Source: Candidatus Cloacimonadota bacterium
GTDB lineage: Bacteria; Cloacimonadota; Cloacimonadia; Cloacimonadales; Cloacimonadaceae
Direction of reading: 5' to 3'
Assembly (NCBI GenBank): GCA_027318525.1
Contig: DAHVPA010000018.1
Location: 1 to 15,634 of the forward strand
Length of the DNA: 15,634 nt
Shown: piece after piece, positions 1 through 7,003 of the stretch
Layout of the letters: each line of letters begins with the position of its first letter
Position numbering within the stretch: position 1 is the first letter of the stretch
Program-made: the position numbers and the translations under genes
Notes under the pieces: generated by a model
What the model saw: the letters and a program-made list of their open reading frames with translations, nothing else
What the model was told of the DNA's origin: nothing
Databases searched by the model: none

Positions 1-112
1 ATCTGGCGACCGCATCCTGCACTCCATCCAGCTTGCGCAGCTCTTTGGAGACCAGCATCAGCTTCACGGAATCGAAGTATTTGCCATGCACAAGGGTGCC
101 TAAAGTCGGCAT
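1..112 (-). CDS. fdrA: FdrA/AllF-like protein, N-terminal fragment
   Basis: Only the first 37 codons are inside the window; the gene continues past the left edge. The start is ATG at 112, with a good Shine-Dalgarno (AAGGA) about 6 nt upstream. The peptide begins MPTLGTLVHGKYFDSVKLM and continues VSKELRKLDGVQDAVAR. This matches the start of the FdrA family, where a short strand is followed by a DSVxLMxxSxxL helix (E. coli FdrA begins comparably). FdrA is a succinyl-CoA-synthetase-like protein, now linked with AllG and AllH to oxamate carbamoyltransferase activity in allantoin breakdown. The DUF2877 gene ends 9 nt upstream, so the two are almost certainly cotranscribed and the pairing supports the call. 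With so little sequence the family is likely, but the reaction in this organism is inferred. Confidence 0.72.
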   Translation of the reverse strand, partial: MPTLGTLVHGKYFDSVKLMLVSKELRKLDGVQDAVAR

Positions 113-121
113 AATATATCC

Positions 122-961
122 TTAAATCTTTATTGACCAGGCAGCCAGGAATCCCGCCAAGGTATCTGCGCCGGAGGTTTCACCCTGGTTCAGCACCAAG
201 CCGAGTGCCTGCTCTAAATCATCTTGAGCAAAGCAAATACAATCCAGCAGAAAGCGCCAGTTCTGACTCACCCAGCCCTGCCTTGCCTGATACAAGAAAG
301 TATTGGCAATCAGGTTGTTGCCAAGCGAATTAGCATATATGCAAGCCCTGATTTTTGACAACTCTTTTTTTTCTGTGGTTTCGCGGAGGGACAAACCCAG
401 CAGCAGACCTGCGTTAAAGTCATCTCCGGCGGGGGTGAGTCCATAGCCCCTGCCTCTGAAACCTGCGGCTGCAGCAGCAAATTCCCGCCTTTGCAAAAGC
501 TGATAGGCAGAACTGAACTGCTCCTGCAGAGCCAGGTCGAAAGCAGTTTCTGCAGCAGGTAAAATCCCGGTTATGAGATAGAGTAATCCCACAGCTTTAT
601 CCGGCTGCAACAGCCATTTTTGCAGGCGGTCGATATTGTCCCTGGTGCGTTCAGGATGGGCGGAAGCTGTATGAAATTCCGGATTATAAAGCTGTTCAGG
701 ACTGACAGGCAAAACGTATTGACCGTTGAGGATGACGGCTTGGGGGGTATTATCCAGACTGCTGAGTGTTGTTAAATCAAATCCAGACAAGACCAGATTC
801 CACGCTCCAGCCCCGATTTCCGGAGTTACGACAGACACGATTCTGTCCTGCCAGTGAAAATTCACCACCCGCTCAAAACGGCTGTGCACCTGTATTAGGT
901 CAGCTATAGGAAATCCTGCACCCAGACTGATCAGCTTTGGTTTGTCCATGCTCGTATCCAT
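122..961 (-). CDS. DUF2877 (AllH/YlbF-like) protein
   Basis: About 279 residues, close to the usual family size. The family signature is clear: GRGYGLTPAGDDFNAGLLLG near residues 171-190, and a second Gly/Asp motif, GETSGADTLAG, near 261-271 close to the C-terminus (numbering from the GTG at 964). There is no signal peptide or membrane span, so it is cytoplasmic. In E. coli the DUF2877 protein AllH (YlbF) works with AllF (FdrA) and AllG in oxamate carbamoyltransferase; here the FdrA-like gene follows after 9 nt. The start is uncertain. GTG at 964, ATG at 961 and ATG at 949 are in frame and none has a strong Shine-Dalgarno. If the promoter at 970-999 is real, transcription starts near 963, which favours 949. 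Family assignment is firm; the substrate is inferred from the neighbour. Confidence 0.8.
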   Translation of the reverse strand: MDTSMDKPKLISLGAGFPIADLIQVHSRFERVVNFHWQDRIVSVVTPEIGAGAWNLVLSGFDLTTLSSLDNTPQAVILNGQYVLPVSPEQLYNPEFHTASAHPERTRDNIDRLQKWLLQPDKAVGLLYLITGILPAAETAFDLALQEQFSSAYQLLQRREFAAAAAGFRGRGYGLTPAGDDFNAGLLLGLSLRETTEKKELSKIRACIYANSLGNNLIANTFLYQARQGWVSQNWRFLLDCICFAQDDLEQALGLVLNQGETSGADTLAGFLAAWSIKI

Positions 962-969
962 CACTTTTG

Positions 970-999
970 AGTCTATTTCGTGCTTAAGGTTTCTGTCAA
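970..999 (-). promoter_or_regulatory. Candidate promoter for the DUF2877-fdrA operon
   Basis: On the minus strand a perfect TTGACA (994-999) is followed, after 18 nt, by TAGACT (970-975, 4 of 6 matches to TATAAT). The predicted transcript would start near 963, almost at the upstream start codons of the DUF2877 gene. It would therefore be nearly leaderless unless ATG 949 is used. Seen by eye only; the sigma factor preference of this organism is unknown. Confidence 0.4.
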
Positions 1000-1008
1000 A
1001 TCATTTCG

Positions 1009-1030
1009 CCTGCCTGCTTCCTGCCTGCTT
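1009..1030. repeat. Perfect 11-nt tandem duplication
   Basis: CCTGCCTGCTT occurs twice in a row (1009-1019 and 1020-1030) with no mismatch, inside the non-coding stretch upstream of the DUF2877 gene. It lies just upstream (minus sense) of the candidate TTGACA box. It could be replication slippage in decaying sequence or a pair of regulator sites; nothing in the sequence decides between these. Confidence 0.6.
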
Positions 1031-1042
1031 ACCTGTCCCGCT

Positions 1043-1078
1043 CTTTCCCCGCTGCCTCTCGGGAAAAGTCCGGGAGGC
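1043..1078. other. Two overlapping, mutually exclusive hairpins
   Basis: CTTTCCCCG (1043-1051) can pair with CGGGAAAAG (1060-1068), and GCCTCTCGG (1054-1062) can pair with CCGGGAGGC (1070-1078). Each is a 9-bp stem with one mismatch and a 7-8-nt loop. The two stems share bases 1060-1062, so only one can form at a time. No T-tract follows in either direction, so neither is an intrinsic terminator. The stretch may simply be eroded coding sequence of the remnant downstream. Confidence 0.4.
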
Positions 1079-1104
1079 TGGCGGAGGCTGCGTGATGACT
1101 ATGC

Positions 1105-1239
1105 ATGCAAGAAGCGGGATTTAACTATGTAAAAATCAGAAACGATGCATTCGGAACAAACGTCCAAACCGGGATGTATGTGGTCAGGTTGGAAACCGGA
1201 GGTAGACAAGACACGAGGAAAATCATCCTGTGCCGATAA
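1105..1239 (+). pseudogene. Decayed 3' end of a sorting-domain (FlgD-like) gene
   Basis: The plus strand, opposite to both neighbouring genes, encodes 44 codons ending in TAA (1237-1239) that read as the last part of a secreted-protein sorting domain. From the peptide: QEAGFNYVKIRNDAFG, then TNVQTGMYVVRLETGG, then RQDTRKIILCR and stop. Compare the C-termini of the two intact sorting-domain proteins here: 'GKAAPAGIYFARI...HKLVLIR' and 'GRRLPSGVYYYRLSNE...EKLLLLNN'. Two in-frame TGA codons lie just upstream (1094-1099), and no N-terminal part or start signal is present, so this is a fragment. In another frame 1061-1100 reads GKVREAGGG, which resembles the preceding strand of the same domain and suggests a frameshift. 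It points to a lost surface protein gene that ended tail-to-tail with the C10 protease gene. Confidence 0.72.
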
Positions 1240-1257
1240 GGGCAAGACTTACAGAAT

Positions 1258-1288
1258 AAAAAAAGCAGACAGCCGGGTGACTGTCTGC
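1258..1288 (-). terminator. Intrinsic terminator of the dsbD-to-protease operon
   Basis: A perfect 8-bp stem (1265-1272 GCAGACAG with 1281-1288 CTGTCTGC) and 8-nt loop is followed on the minus strand by seven T residues (1264-1258). It sits 27 nt beyond the stop codon of the C10 protease gene. This marks the end of the six-gene operon and separates it from the DUF2877-fdrA unit. Confidence 0.88.
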
Positions 1289-1314
1289 CTTTAGCATAAT
1301 AAATGCAGAGATAG

Positions 1315-3552
1315 TTATCTGATAAGAACCAGTTTGTGGGAGGAGCTTTTGCCTTCCGGGTCAGTAATGCGGGCGAAATAGATGCCTGCAGGAGCGGCTT
1401 TTCCATCAATGCCGTTGCCGTTCCAGGCAAGGGCTTGGGAGCCGGATGATTTGCTGTCCGCTAAGAGGGTATTAATCAATCTCCCCTTCAAGTCATAAAT
1501 CTGCAGATTGGCAGTGCCGGCTGCTTTCTGATTCCAGGCAAGAGTCGTGCCTTGCCGGAAAGGATTGGGATAGGCAGTAAGGTTGATGGAGACGGGTGGT
1601 GAATCGGCGGCATCTTCATTATCCACATAGCTGGACCACAGTTGAAAGCGGTCTACCAGAAGCAGACTTCCATTATCCGAAACACAATGCACTCCGACAA
1701 AGACATTGGAATAGGTGTAGGACGTGAGGGTATAATCATAACAGGTCCAGACAGTTGGAACGTTGAGAGGCTGGATTCCGGAAATCAGGTTCATGTTCTG
1801 GGGGTCGGGAGAAGAAGTGGAAACCCCGACATGAATTTTAGCCAGACCACTATCCGCATAGGCAGACCTTGCCCAGAAGCGCATCCTGGCTATGTTGCCG
1901 GTATTCCACTTGGGAGAGCAGAACCAGTCATCATTAGCCAATGAATCAGCCGGCAGGCAGGCAAGCATCCTGCTTCCGTTCATGGGCACAAGCTCAGGTA
2001 CGGGCGGAACTGTTTGGGCAGGATTAAAGACAATAAAGCCGGCAGGATTGCCTTCACCGGGAAAATCCAGATTGTCAAACATAAGCGTATTTGCCTGGTC
2101 AAGGTCATAAGTGAACCAGGGAAAGACATCCGAGCTGAAATCGTCATAAACCTCAAATCCGTCCTGATAATTGATGACAGGAGCGGGATAAACTGTGGCT
2201 GAGACGGTGTTAGAAGGCTGGGAATCGCCCTGGGAGAAATTGGCTATCACGTAATAGGAATAGGTCCCTGCAGTCAGGTTGATATCGAAGAAATTGGTGG
2301 AATTAGGGTCTCCAACAAAGCCGCAGATTGCGCCATTGCGGTAAATGGTGTATCCCAGCAGAGCACGGTCGAGGGGATTATCCCATTCCAGAAAGACATT
2401 GTTGCCGGCATCGACAGTGGCGGTCAGATTGGTCGGAGCGGCAATGGGTGCGGCAGGACGCAGTCCGATGACGGCACCCTGATTGTTGTTGAAAGCATAG
2501 CCGCTGGGATTAAGATTGGTCAGGTAAAAATAGCCATTGCTGCTGCCTGACCAGCCCCAGTTCATGTGGAAGTAGTTGGTTCCGGAATAGCCGTCACAAA
2601 CCCAGGCGTGACCTCCGGCGGAGGTATCGGTGCCAAAGTAAAAGATGGGTCGGGAAGCATCAAGCTCTGTTCGTAACATGGCTTCCCAGTTGGTATTTGA
2701 GTAACCGCTTTTAGATACAGTCTGGGCAGTGGTTTCATAATTAAAGTAGTTTACGAAAGCGGGTCGGACGGCTGAAACCATCGAACCAGAACCATCCACT
2801 CCGTAATCCATATCCAACGCTACTCCGCAATGGAACAGCAGAGTGCTGATTGCAGTATTGGGAGTAAACCAGAGGGAATTGGGCATGGAGGCATAGTTAT
2901 AGGTCGTGCCGGCGAAGTTGGCGCTGAGAATGCCGTAGGTTGGATGAGTGTAGGTGTGGCTGCCTACGCCTTGGGCGGGATATGCCCAGTATTTCATGAT
3001 CTGACCCATGGTTGTAGCTCCGCAGCCGGCATAGACATGACCTCCGGGACCCATGGCATCGGTGGGGCAGAGGGAATTGTAGGGAGAATCCTGGTCCCAG
3101 GTGGTCTGTAGTAAAGGAGCCACGGGACGGGCAGGAATCAAGCCCGTAAAATCGTTGCGGCGGATAGCCTGCCATTGGGGATGGGGGCTGATGTTTGCCT
3201 GGTTCTGGAGGTAACTTATCTCAGCCTTGAGGCTGTGAAGGAAAGAGTCGAGATTGGTGGGCAGATTGTCTGTTCCGAACGGGTTGGTTAAGTCATAACC
3301 CAAAACCGGAGCTGCAATATCATCTCCACTCAGAATCAGGAAACCGCCCTGTCGGTAATTTATGACGTAGAAATCAACAGCTTCTGCAGATGTGTATCCA
3401 TCGAGGGTAGATATGCTCAGAATAACGTTGGCTGGAGCTATCTGATTCATCCAGGCGATGGCAGTCTGCCGGGCTTCGGATTCAGAGACAGGTGCTGCGA
3501 CCAAAAAGGTCAGGACTATGCTGAATATGACTATAAGTAATGTTCTTTTCAT
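1315..3552 (-). CDS. Secreted C10 (streptopain-type) cysteine protease, multidomain
   Basis: Numbered from Met at 3552 (745 aa). A signal peptide (MKRTLLIVIFSIVLTFLVAA) leads into a streptopain-type pro/inhibitor region (about 25-145). The peptidase C10 domain (about 150-366) has catalytic Cys177 in AGCGATTMGQIMKYW, His315 in AGGHAWVCDGY and Asn331-Trp332 in HMNWGWSGSSNGYF. Next come an FN3 domain (about 372-456), a jelly-roll choice-of-anchor-J/cleaved-adhesin-like domain (about 461-645), and a C-terminal sorting domain from YPNPF (661-665) to SSSHKLVLIR. All catalytic residues are present, so an active, exported protease is expected; known C10 enzymes are made as zymogens and need a reduced Cys. 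ATG 3552 is preferred because AGG lies 5 nt upstream. An in-frame ATG at 3564 has no Shine-Dalgarno but sits 2 nt after the upstream stop. It is the last gene of the redox operon. Confidence 0.93.
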   Translation of the reverse strand: MKRTLLIVIFSIVLTFLVAAPVSESEARQTAIAWMNQIAPANVILSISTLDGYTSAEAVDFYVINYRQGGFLILSGDDIAAPVLGYDLTNPFGTDNLPTNLDSFLHSLKAEISYLQNQANISPHPQWQAIRRNDFTGLIPARPVAPLLQTTWDQDSPYNSLCPTDAMGPGGHVYAGCGATTMGQIMKYWAYPAQGVGSHTYTHPTYGILSANFAGTTYNYASMPNSLWFTPNTAISTLLFHCGVALDMDYGVDGSGSMVSAVRPAFVNYFNYETTAQTVSKSGYSNTNWEAMLRTELDASRPIFYFGTDTSAGGHAWVCDGYSGTNYFHMNWGWSGSSNGYFYLTNLNPSGYAFNNNQGAVIGLRPAAPIAAPTNLTATVDAGNNVFLEWDNPLDRALLGYTIYRNGAICGFVGDPNSTNFFDINLTAGTYSYYVIANFSQGDSQPSNTVSATVYPAPVINYQDGFEVYDDFSSDVFPWFTYDLDQANTLMFDNLDFPGEGNPAGFIVFNPAQTVPPVPELVPMNGSRMLACLPADSLANDDWFCSPKWNTGNIARMRFWARSAYADSGLAKIHVGVSTSSPDPQNMNLISGIQPLNVPTVWTCYDYTLTSYTYSNVFVGVHCVSDNGSLLLVDRFQLWSSYVDNEDAADSPPVSINLTAYPNPFRQGTTLAWNQKAAGTANLQIYDLKGRLINTLLADSKSSGSQALAWNGNGIDGKAAPAGIYFARITDPEGKSSSHKLVLIR

Positions 3553-3566
3553 CTTTACCTGCATTA

Positions 3567-4928
3567 TCAGTTATTTAGCAGCAGCAGCTTTTCAGATTTT
3601 TGGTTTGTCTCGTTGCTCAGACGGTAGTAATAAACGCCGGAAGGAAGCCTGCGCCCCTGTTTATCAGTTCCCTGCCAGACGATTTCATTGACGCCTGCTT
3701 TCAGTGTTCCCGTTTGCAGGGAATAAACCTTTCTGCCCCTGCTGTTGTAGATATCAAGCTGAGCTGAAGGTGTGCAGACAGCAGTCTGGAGTTTGAAGGT
3801 TGTGCCTGCATGGAAAGGATTGGGATAATTGGAAAGAAGCACAGCCCCGGGTTGGGGAGCAGTGTTGTCCTGATTGGGCGTATCGGATGTCTGATACGTA
3901 AAGGGTATGATATAAGGTTCCATGCCTGCAGCTTCGACAATGAAATGAAAGGAAGCAGTTCCGCTGGAACCAACAATCAGATTCAAGTGATAGCCTTCTG
4001 ACTGACCGGGTTCCAGAGAGAAGTTGTGGGGGGCAAACCCGGGATAACACATACCATCCTCACTGCAATAGTTGAAATACCAGTCATTGGGAGCGCTGTC
4101 TTCGAGCAGTCGAAGAGTGAAGGTGGCAGCCTGACCAGTGTTGTAAAACCAGATGGGCTGAGAATTATAGTTGATACCGGCAGAGTCGATTATGGCAGTG
4201 GAAAAAGGGAATGCCGCCCTGAGCTGAATATTGGGTTGCGGAAGGGTGCTGGCAGCCTGGATAATGGTGTGGTCGTCCATCTGGATATAAGCTGCAGCCC
4301 AGAAATTGGCGGGATTAGCGGGTATGGTTGTAAAAAAAGCCGAGAAATCAGCATAATTGTTTAATCCTGTCAGTGATATAGTCTGTGTAATGATTTCCCT
4401 TACCACATGGTTGGCGTCGGGCACAGGATTGTTTTCCACAAGTAGAATACGCAGAGTCTGACCGTTCAGTACAAAGGTGGGGGAAAGCATGGTGATGCGA
4501 CCTGCCAAAGTGCTTTGGGAAGCGTTGTAGAAAGTGAATTCAATCTTGACCGGAGAGGTGGCATATCGTTTGGAGTAGAACTGGTTCAGATATACAGAGC
4601 CATTTTCTATCTCATCTCCGCCGCCATAGATTGTTGCGGTGCCATTGAATATGACAGTGGGGTAGAGGGAAACTCCATAAGAGCTTGCCAGCGCTTCAGA
4701 CCATTGGTTGCTGAGGTTTCCCGCTTGCTGATAGTGTCTCAGACTGATGAATTCGCCGGGATGAAAGCGGTTGTGCAATGAATCCAATCCGGCTGCGGCA
4801 TCCAGACAATTGGGACAGCCTACAGAGCAGAAATCTTCAGCCACAGTGGTCAAGGGTCCAAACTCAGGCAATGCCTGCAACCCGAATGTCATTAATGCCA
4901 AAAAGCATACTGCGATTATTTTTAACAT
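3567..4928 (-). CDS. Secreted thioredoxin-like (Omp28-like) protein with sorting domain
   Basis: 453 residues. A signal peptide (1-19) is followed by a thioredoxin-like domain with CSVGCPNC (Cys34, Cys38, Cys41) and the expected cis-proline segment YGVSLYPTVIFNG (Pro90). The pattern resembles Omp28-related proteins (EDFCSVGCPNC compared with their EDFTGxxCxxC). A middle β-rich region (about 235-345) carries a second close Cys pair, CSEDGMC (288 and 294). The C-terminus is a YPNPF (368-372)...LPSGVYYYRLSNE...EKLLLLNN sorting domain, as in the C10 protease, so it probably travels to the same place, outside the outer membrane. Start ATG 4928 has AGGAG 6 nt upstream. Its TGA stop is 2 nt from the protease reading frame, so translation is probably coupled. 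Likely role: thiol reductase or isomerase at the cell surface; the partner is inferred. Confidence 0.85.
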   Translation of the reverse strand: MLKIIAVCFLALMTFGLQALPEFGPLTTVAEDFCSVGCPNCLDAAAGLDSLHNRFHPGEFISLRHYQQAGNLSNQWSEALASSYGVSLYPTVIFNGTATIYGGGDEIENGSVYLNQFYSKRYATSPVKIEFTFYNASQSTLAGRITMLSPTFVLNGQTLRILLVENNPVPDANHVVREIITQTISLTGLNNYADFSAFFTTIPANPANFWAAAYIQMDDHTIIQAASTLPQPNIQLRAAFPFSTAIIDSAGINYNSQPIWFYNTGQAATFTLRLLEDSAPNDWYFNYCSEDGMCYPGFAPHNFSLEPGQSEGYHLNLIVGSSGTASFHFIVEAAGMEPYIIPFTYQTSDTPNQDNTAPQPGAVLLSNYPNPFHAGTTFKLQTAVCTPSAQLDIYNSRGRKVYSLQTGTLKAGVNEIVWQGTDKQGRRLPSGVYYYRLSNETNQKSEKLLLLNN

Positions 4929-4971
4929 TCTAAACTCCTCATTGTATCGAATAAAGCATTCTCATAGTCAG

Positions 4972-6426
4972 TTAAAACCGGGTCACTGCTTCCAGCTTCA
5001 CACCCTGAAAAGGTGCAACATAGCGGCAGATGCCATTGCGGCAGACTTTTCCGCCAGCCTGCTTACCGGCAAACAAAGTAAGGTCAGTATGCTTAAACAT
5101 TGAATACTTGATTTCAGCATTAGCCCAGTAGATGCCATTAAGCATATCGGAAGAGTCTTTCCACCAGGATTCTGCCTGCAGTGATACGGAAAGGTTACCT
5201 TTACCAAGGTCGAGCTGAAGCAGCGGTTCATAATGCCAAGCTGTAGCTTCGTGACTAACCTTTTCGATATATTGATACTCTGCTTTGGCGGTAAAGGAAT
5301 ATCCCCGCAGAGGCATACTGAGGCTGAGAGCAGGCTTGAGGTCCTGCTGCCAGTGGTCTGTCTCTTTATCCAGTTTTTCGATATGGCTGTATTCGAACAG
5401 GATGGTGCTGTAGTTTAAGTGCCATTCCAGTTCGGCATACAGGTCATTCATGCGTTTTTTATAGGCAGAATCCCAAGCTTCAGCATAACTGGTGCTGAGG
5501 GCAAGGTAATCCGTTAGTGTCATATCCAGCGTTCCCTGCAAACCTTCTTCGTCTGAGCCGGCAGGTGAATTATCTGCCAGAGTCTCATTGTGATAGTTAT
5601 TGGCTTTGAGGTCTTGAAGTCTGTATTGGAAGTTATCGTAATATTTGTATCCGGCACCCAGGGTAAGTGATCTGGCGAAGGAGGGAGTCAGATAGATATT
5701 GGCATTGGCGTTGATGCCTGTGCCTTCGTGATTGACTCCGCTGTTGTTAAATAGCGAAGTTGCAGCATATTCGACACTGCCGTCATAACCGTCGTCAGCC
5801 AGACTCAGCCTGCCGGCATAAACATCCTGCTGATTATAGATTCCGAGCAGATTGAGGGTGCGCATAGTTAGTAGGGAAGCTCCCGCAGTAATGGATTTGG
5901 TTACGGGGTATTGGGCGTCAATCCCATAAGCAAGGTCACTGCGGGTGGATTGATTGCGGTTAGGCAGGGCTCCATATAGTGCTTTCAGTTTCAGCTTATC
6001 GTCATATTTGACTAGGAAACCGTCCAGCCGCGTGTCTGTATCAAATTCAAGGTCTTCCCAAGCGCGGAAGACCATTCCGCTGCCAAAGCTTTCGGTGATT
6101 GTGCCGCCATGCAGCAGCAGATTATCCTTTTCATATTCCAGATAGCGCTCAGTCCAGCGGGTGGAGAGCTTGTTGGGGTCAATATCCGCCAGCAACTGAT
6201 TCTGGTCGGTGGAGTATTTGGGCAGTTCTGCCAGGAACTTCATGCCAATGGTAAAACTGCGGTAACCCAAAGAAAAGCTGAAAGCATCTCTAAAATATGA
6301 ATGCAGGGAGTCTTCCGCTGTCCTGTAGATATAGGTCGCCTCATTCAGACCGTTGAGATACAAGTTATCTGCAGCGGAAAGACTAACCGCGATAAGAACC
6401 ACAAGCAGAATCAGCAGCTTCTTCAT
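4972..6426 (-). CDS. DUF6029-type outer-membrane β-barrel protein
   Basis: 484 residues from Met at 6426. A signal peptide (MKKLLILLVVLIAVSLSAA) precedes a long run of alternating amphipathic β-strands with many Tyr/aromatic residues, ending in EAVTRF, a terminal Phe typical of β-barrel assembly signals. The tail GGKVCRNGICRYVAPFQGV matches the end of DUF6029-type proteins as I remember them from Bacteroidetes. These two cysteines (462 and 467) are the only ones in the protein. The start at 6426 is chosen because AGGA lies about 8 nt upstream and the ATG overlaps the stop of the TlpA gene (TGATG, coupling). An ATG at 6435 is also in frame but its Shine-Dalgarno would abut it. Function is unknown. 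Position between two thioredoxin-like genes suggests an outer-membrane element of the same redox pathway, or a channel or scaffold for it. Confidence 0.82.
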   Translation of the reverse strand: MKKLLILLVVLIAVSLSAADNLYLNGLNEATYIYRTAEDSLHSYFRDAFSFSLGYRSFTIGMKFLAELPKYSTDQNQLLADIDPNKLSTRWTERYLEYEKDNLLLHGGTITESFGSGMVFRAWEDLEFDTDTRLDGFLVKYDDKLKLKALYGALPNRNQSTRSDLAYGIDAQYPVTKSITAGASLLTMRTLNLLGIYNQQDVYAGRLSLADDGYDGSVEYAATSLFNNSGVNHEGTGINANANIYLTPSFARSLTLGAGYKYYDNFQYRLQDLKANNYHNETLADNSPAGSDEEGLQGTLDMTLTDYLALSTSYAEAWDSAYKKRMNDLYAELEWHLNYSTILFEYSHIEKLDKETDHWQQDLKPALSLSMPLRGYSFTAKAEYQYIEKVSHEATAWHYEPLLQLDLGKGNLSVSLQAESWWKDSSDMLNGIYWANAEIKYSMFKHTDLTLFAGKQAGGKVCRNGICRYVAPFQGVKLEAVTRF

Positions 6427-6986
6427 CAGTGGCATCCTGTGTTGTTTTCAGGTGCAGCTTCCGGTGCTGTTTCAGCCGGTGGTTCAGCTTGTGTTTCTTC
6501 TGCTTCTTCAGGAAGCTGGAGCAGTTCTCTGATAATCTTTTCATACTCAAGTTCAGCTCCCGGCTCATAACCGTCGTGCGCCATCTTGATCACACCTTTA
6601 TTATCCATGATTATGGTGCGGGGAGGATTGACCACGTTAAGTTTCTTTGCCAGCTTCTTGTCACTGTCGAACAAAGCGACAAAATTATAGTTCATGCTTT
6701 TGAGATAGGAGCGTGCTTTCTGCAAGTCTTTGGGGGAATCTATTGATATAACGACCACGGTCAAACTGTCATATTTGTTTGCCAGATCATTCAAAGCGGT
6801 CATGCTTTTTTTGCAGGGAACGCACCAGGTTGCCCAAAAATCCACCAGCACCGGACCTTTGTTCAACACTGCCTGCAGCGTAACATCATTGCCGTTCAGA
6901 TCCGGCAGCTTGAAATCAGGCATGGTGTCTTCTGCCATTAGGAAGGCTGACAGAACAAAGAGCAGGATTGCCAAAATATATTTCAT
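6426..6986 (-). CDS. Periplasmic TlpA/ResA-like thioredoxin
   Basis: 186 residues. The signal peptide (about 1-18, cut near FLMA/ED) lacks a lipobox. The AhpC/TSA-TlpA fold follows: FKLPDLNGNDVTL, then VLVDFWATWCVPCKK with the redox pair Cys55/Cys58, then VVVISIDSPKD, then the cis-proline segment NPPRTIIMD (120-128). The family role is to pass electrons from a DsbD/CcdA-type membrane reductase to periplasmic targets, which fits the dsbD gene two places upstream. Unusual is a C-terminal extension rich in Glu, Pro and Ala (about 159-182) that ends in TGCH, giving a third cysteine (185). Start ATG 6986 has GAGG 6 nt upstream. It begins 17 nt after the lipoprotein gene and overlaps the barrel gene at its end. 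Confidence 0.92.
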   Translation of the reverse strand: MKYILAILLFVLSAFLMAEDTMPDFKLPDLNGNDVTLQAVLNKGPVLVDFWATWCVPCKKSMTALNDLANKYDSLTVVVISIDSPKDLQKARSYLKSMNYNFVALFDSDKKLAKKLNVVNPPRTIIMDNKGVIKMAHDGYEPGAELEYEKIIRELLQLPEEAEETQAEPPAETAPEAAPENNTGCH

Positions 6987-7003
6987 CTGATACCTCGATT
7001 TTT

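Noticed and set aside
942..1124. 60-codon plus-strand open frame across the start of the DUF2877 gene
   Set aside because: Overlaps the true gene start and has no ribosome site; only its tail (GKVREAGGG) is of interest as part of the decayed sorting-domain gene.
6424..6435. Frameshift or fusion between the TlpA-like and barrel genes
   Set aside because: The overlap is an ordinary TGATG translational coupling; both proteins have full signal peptides and complete ends.
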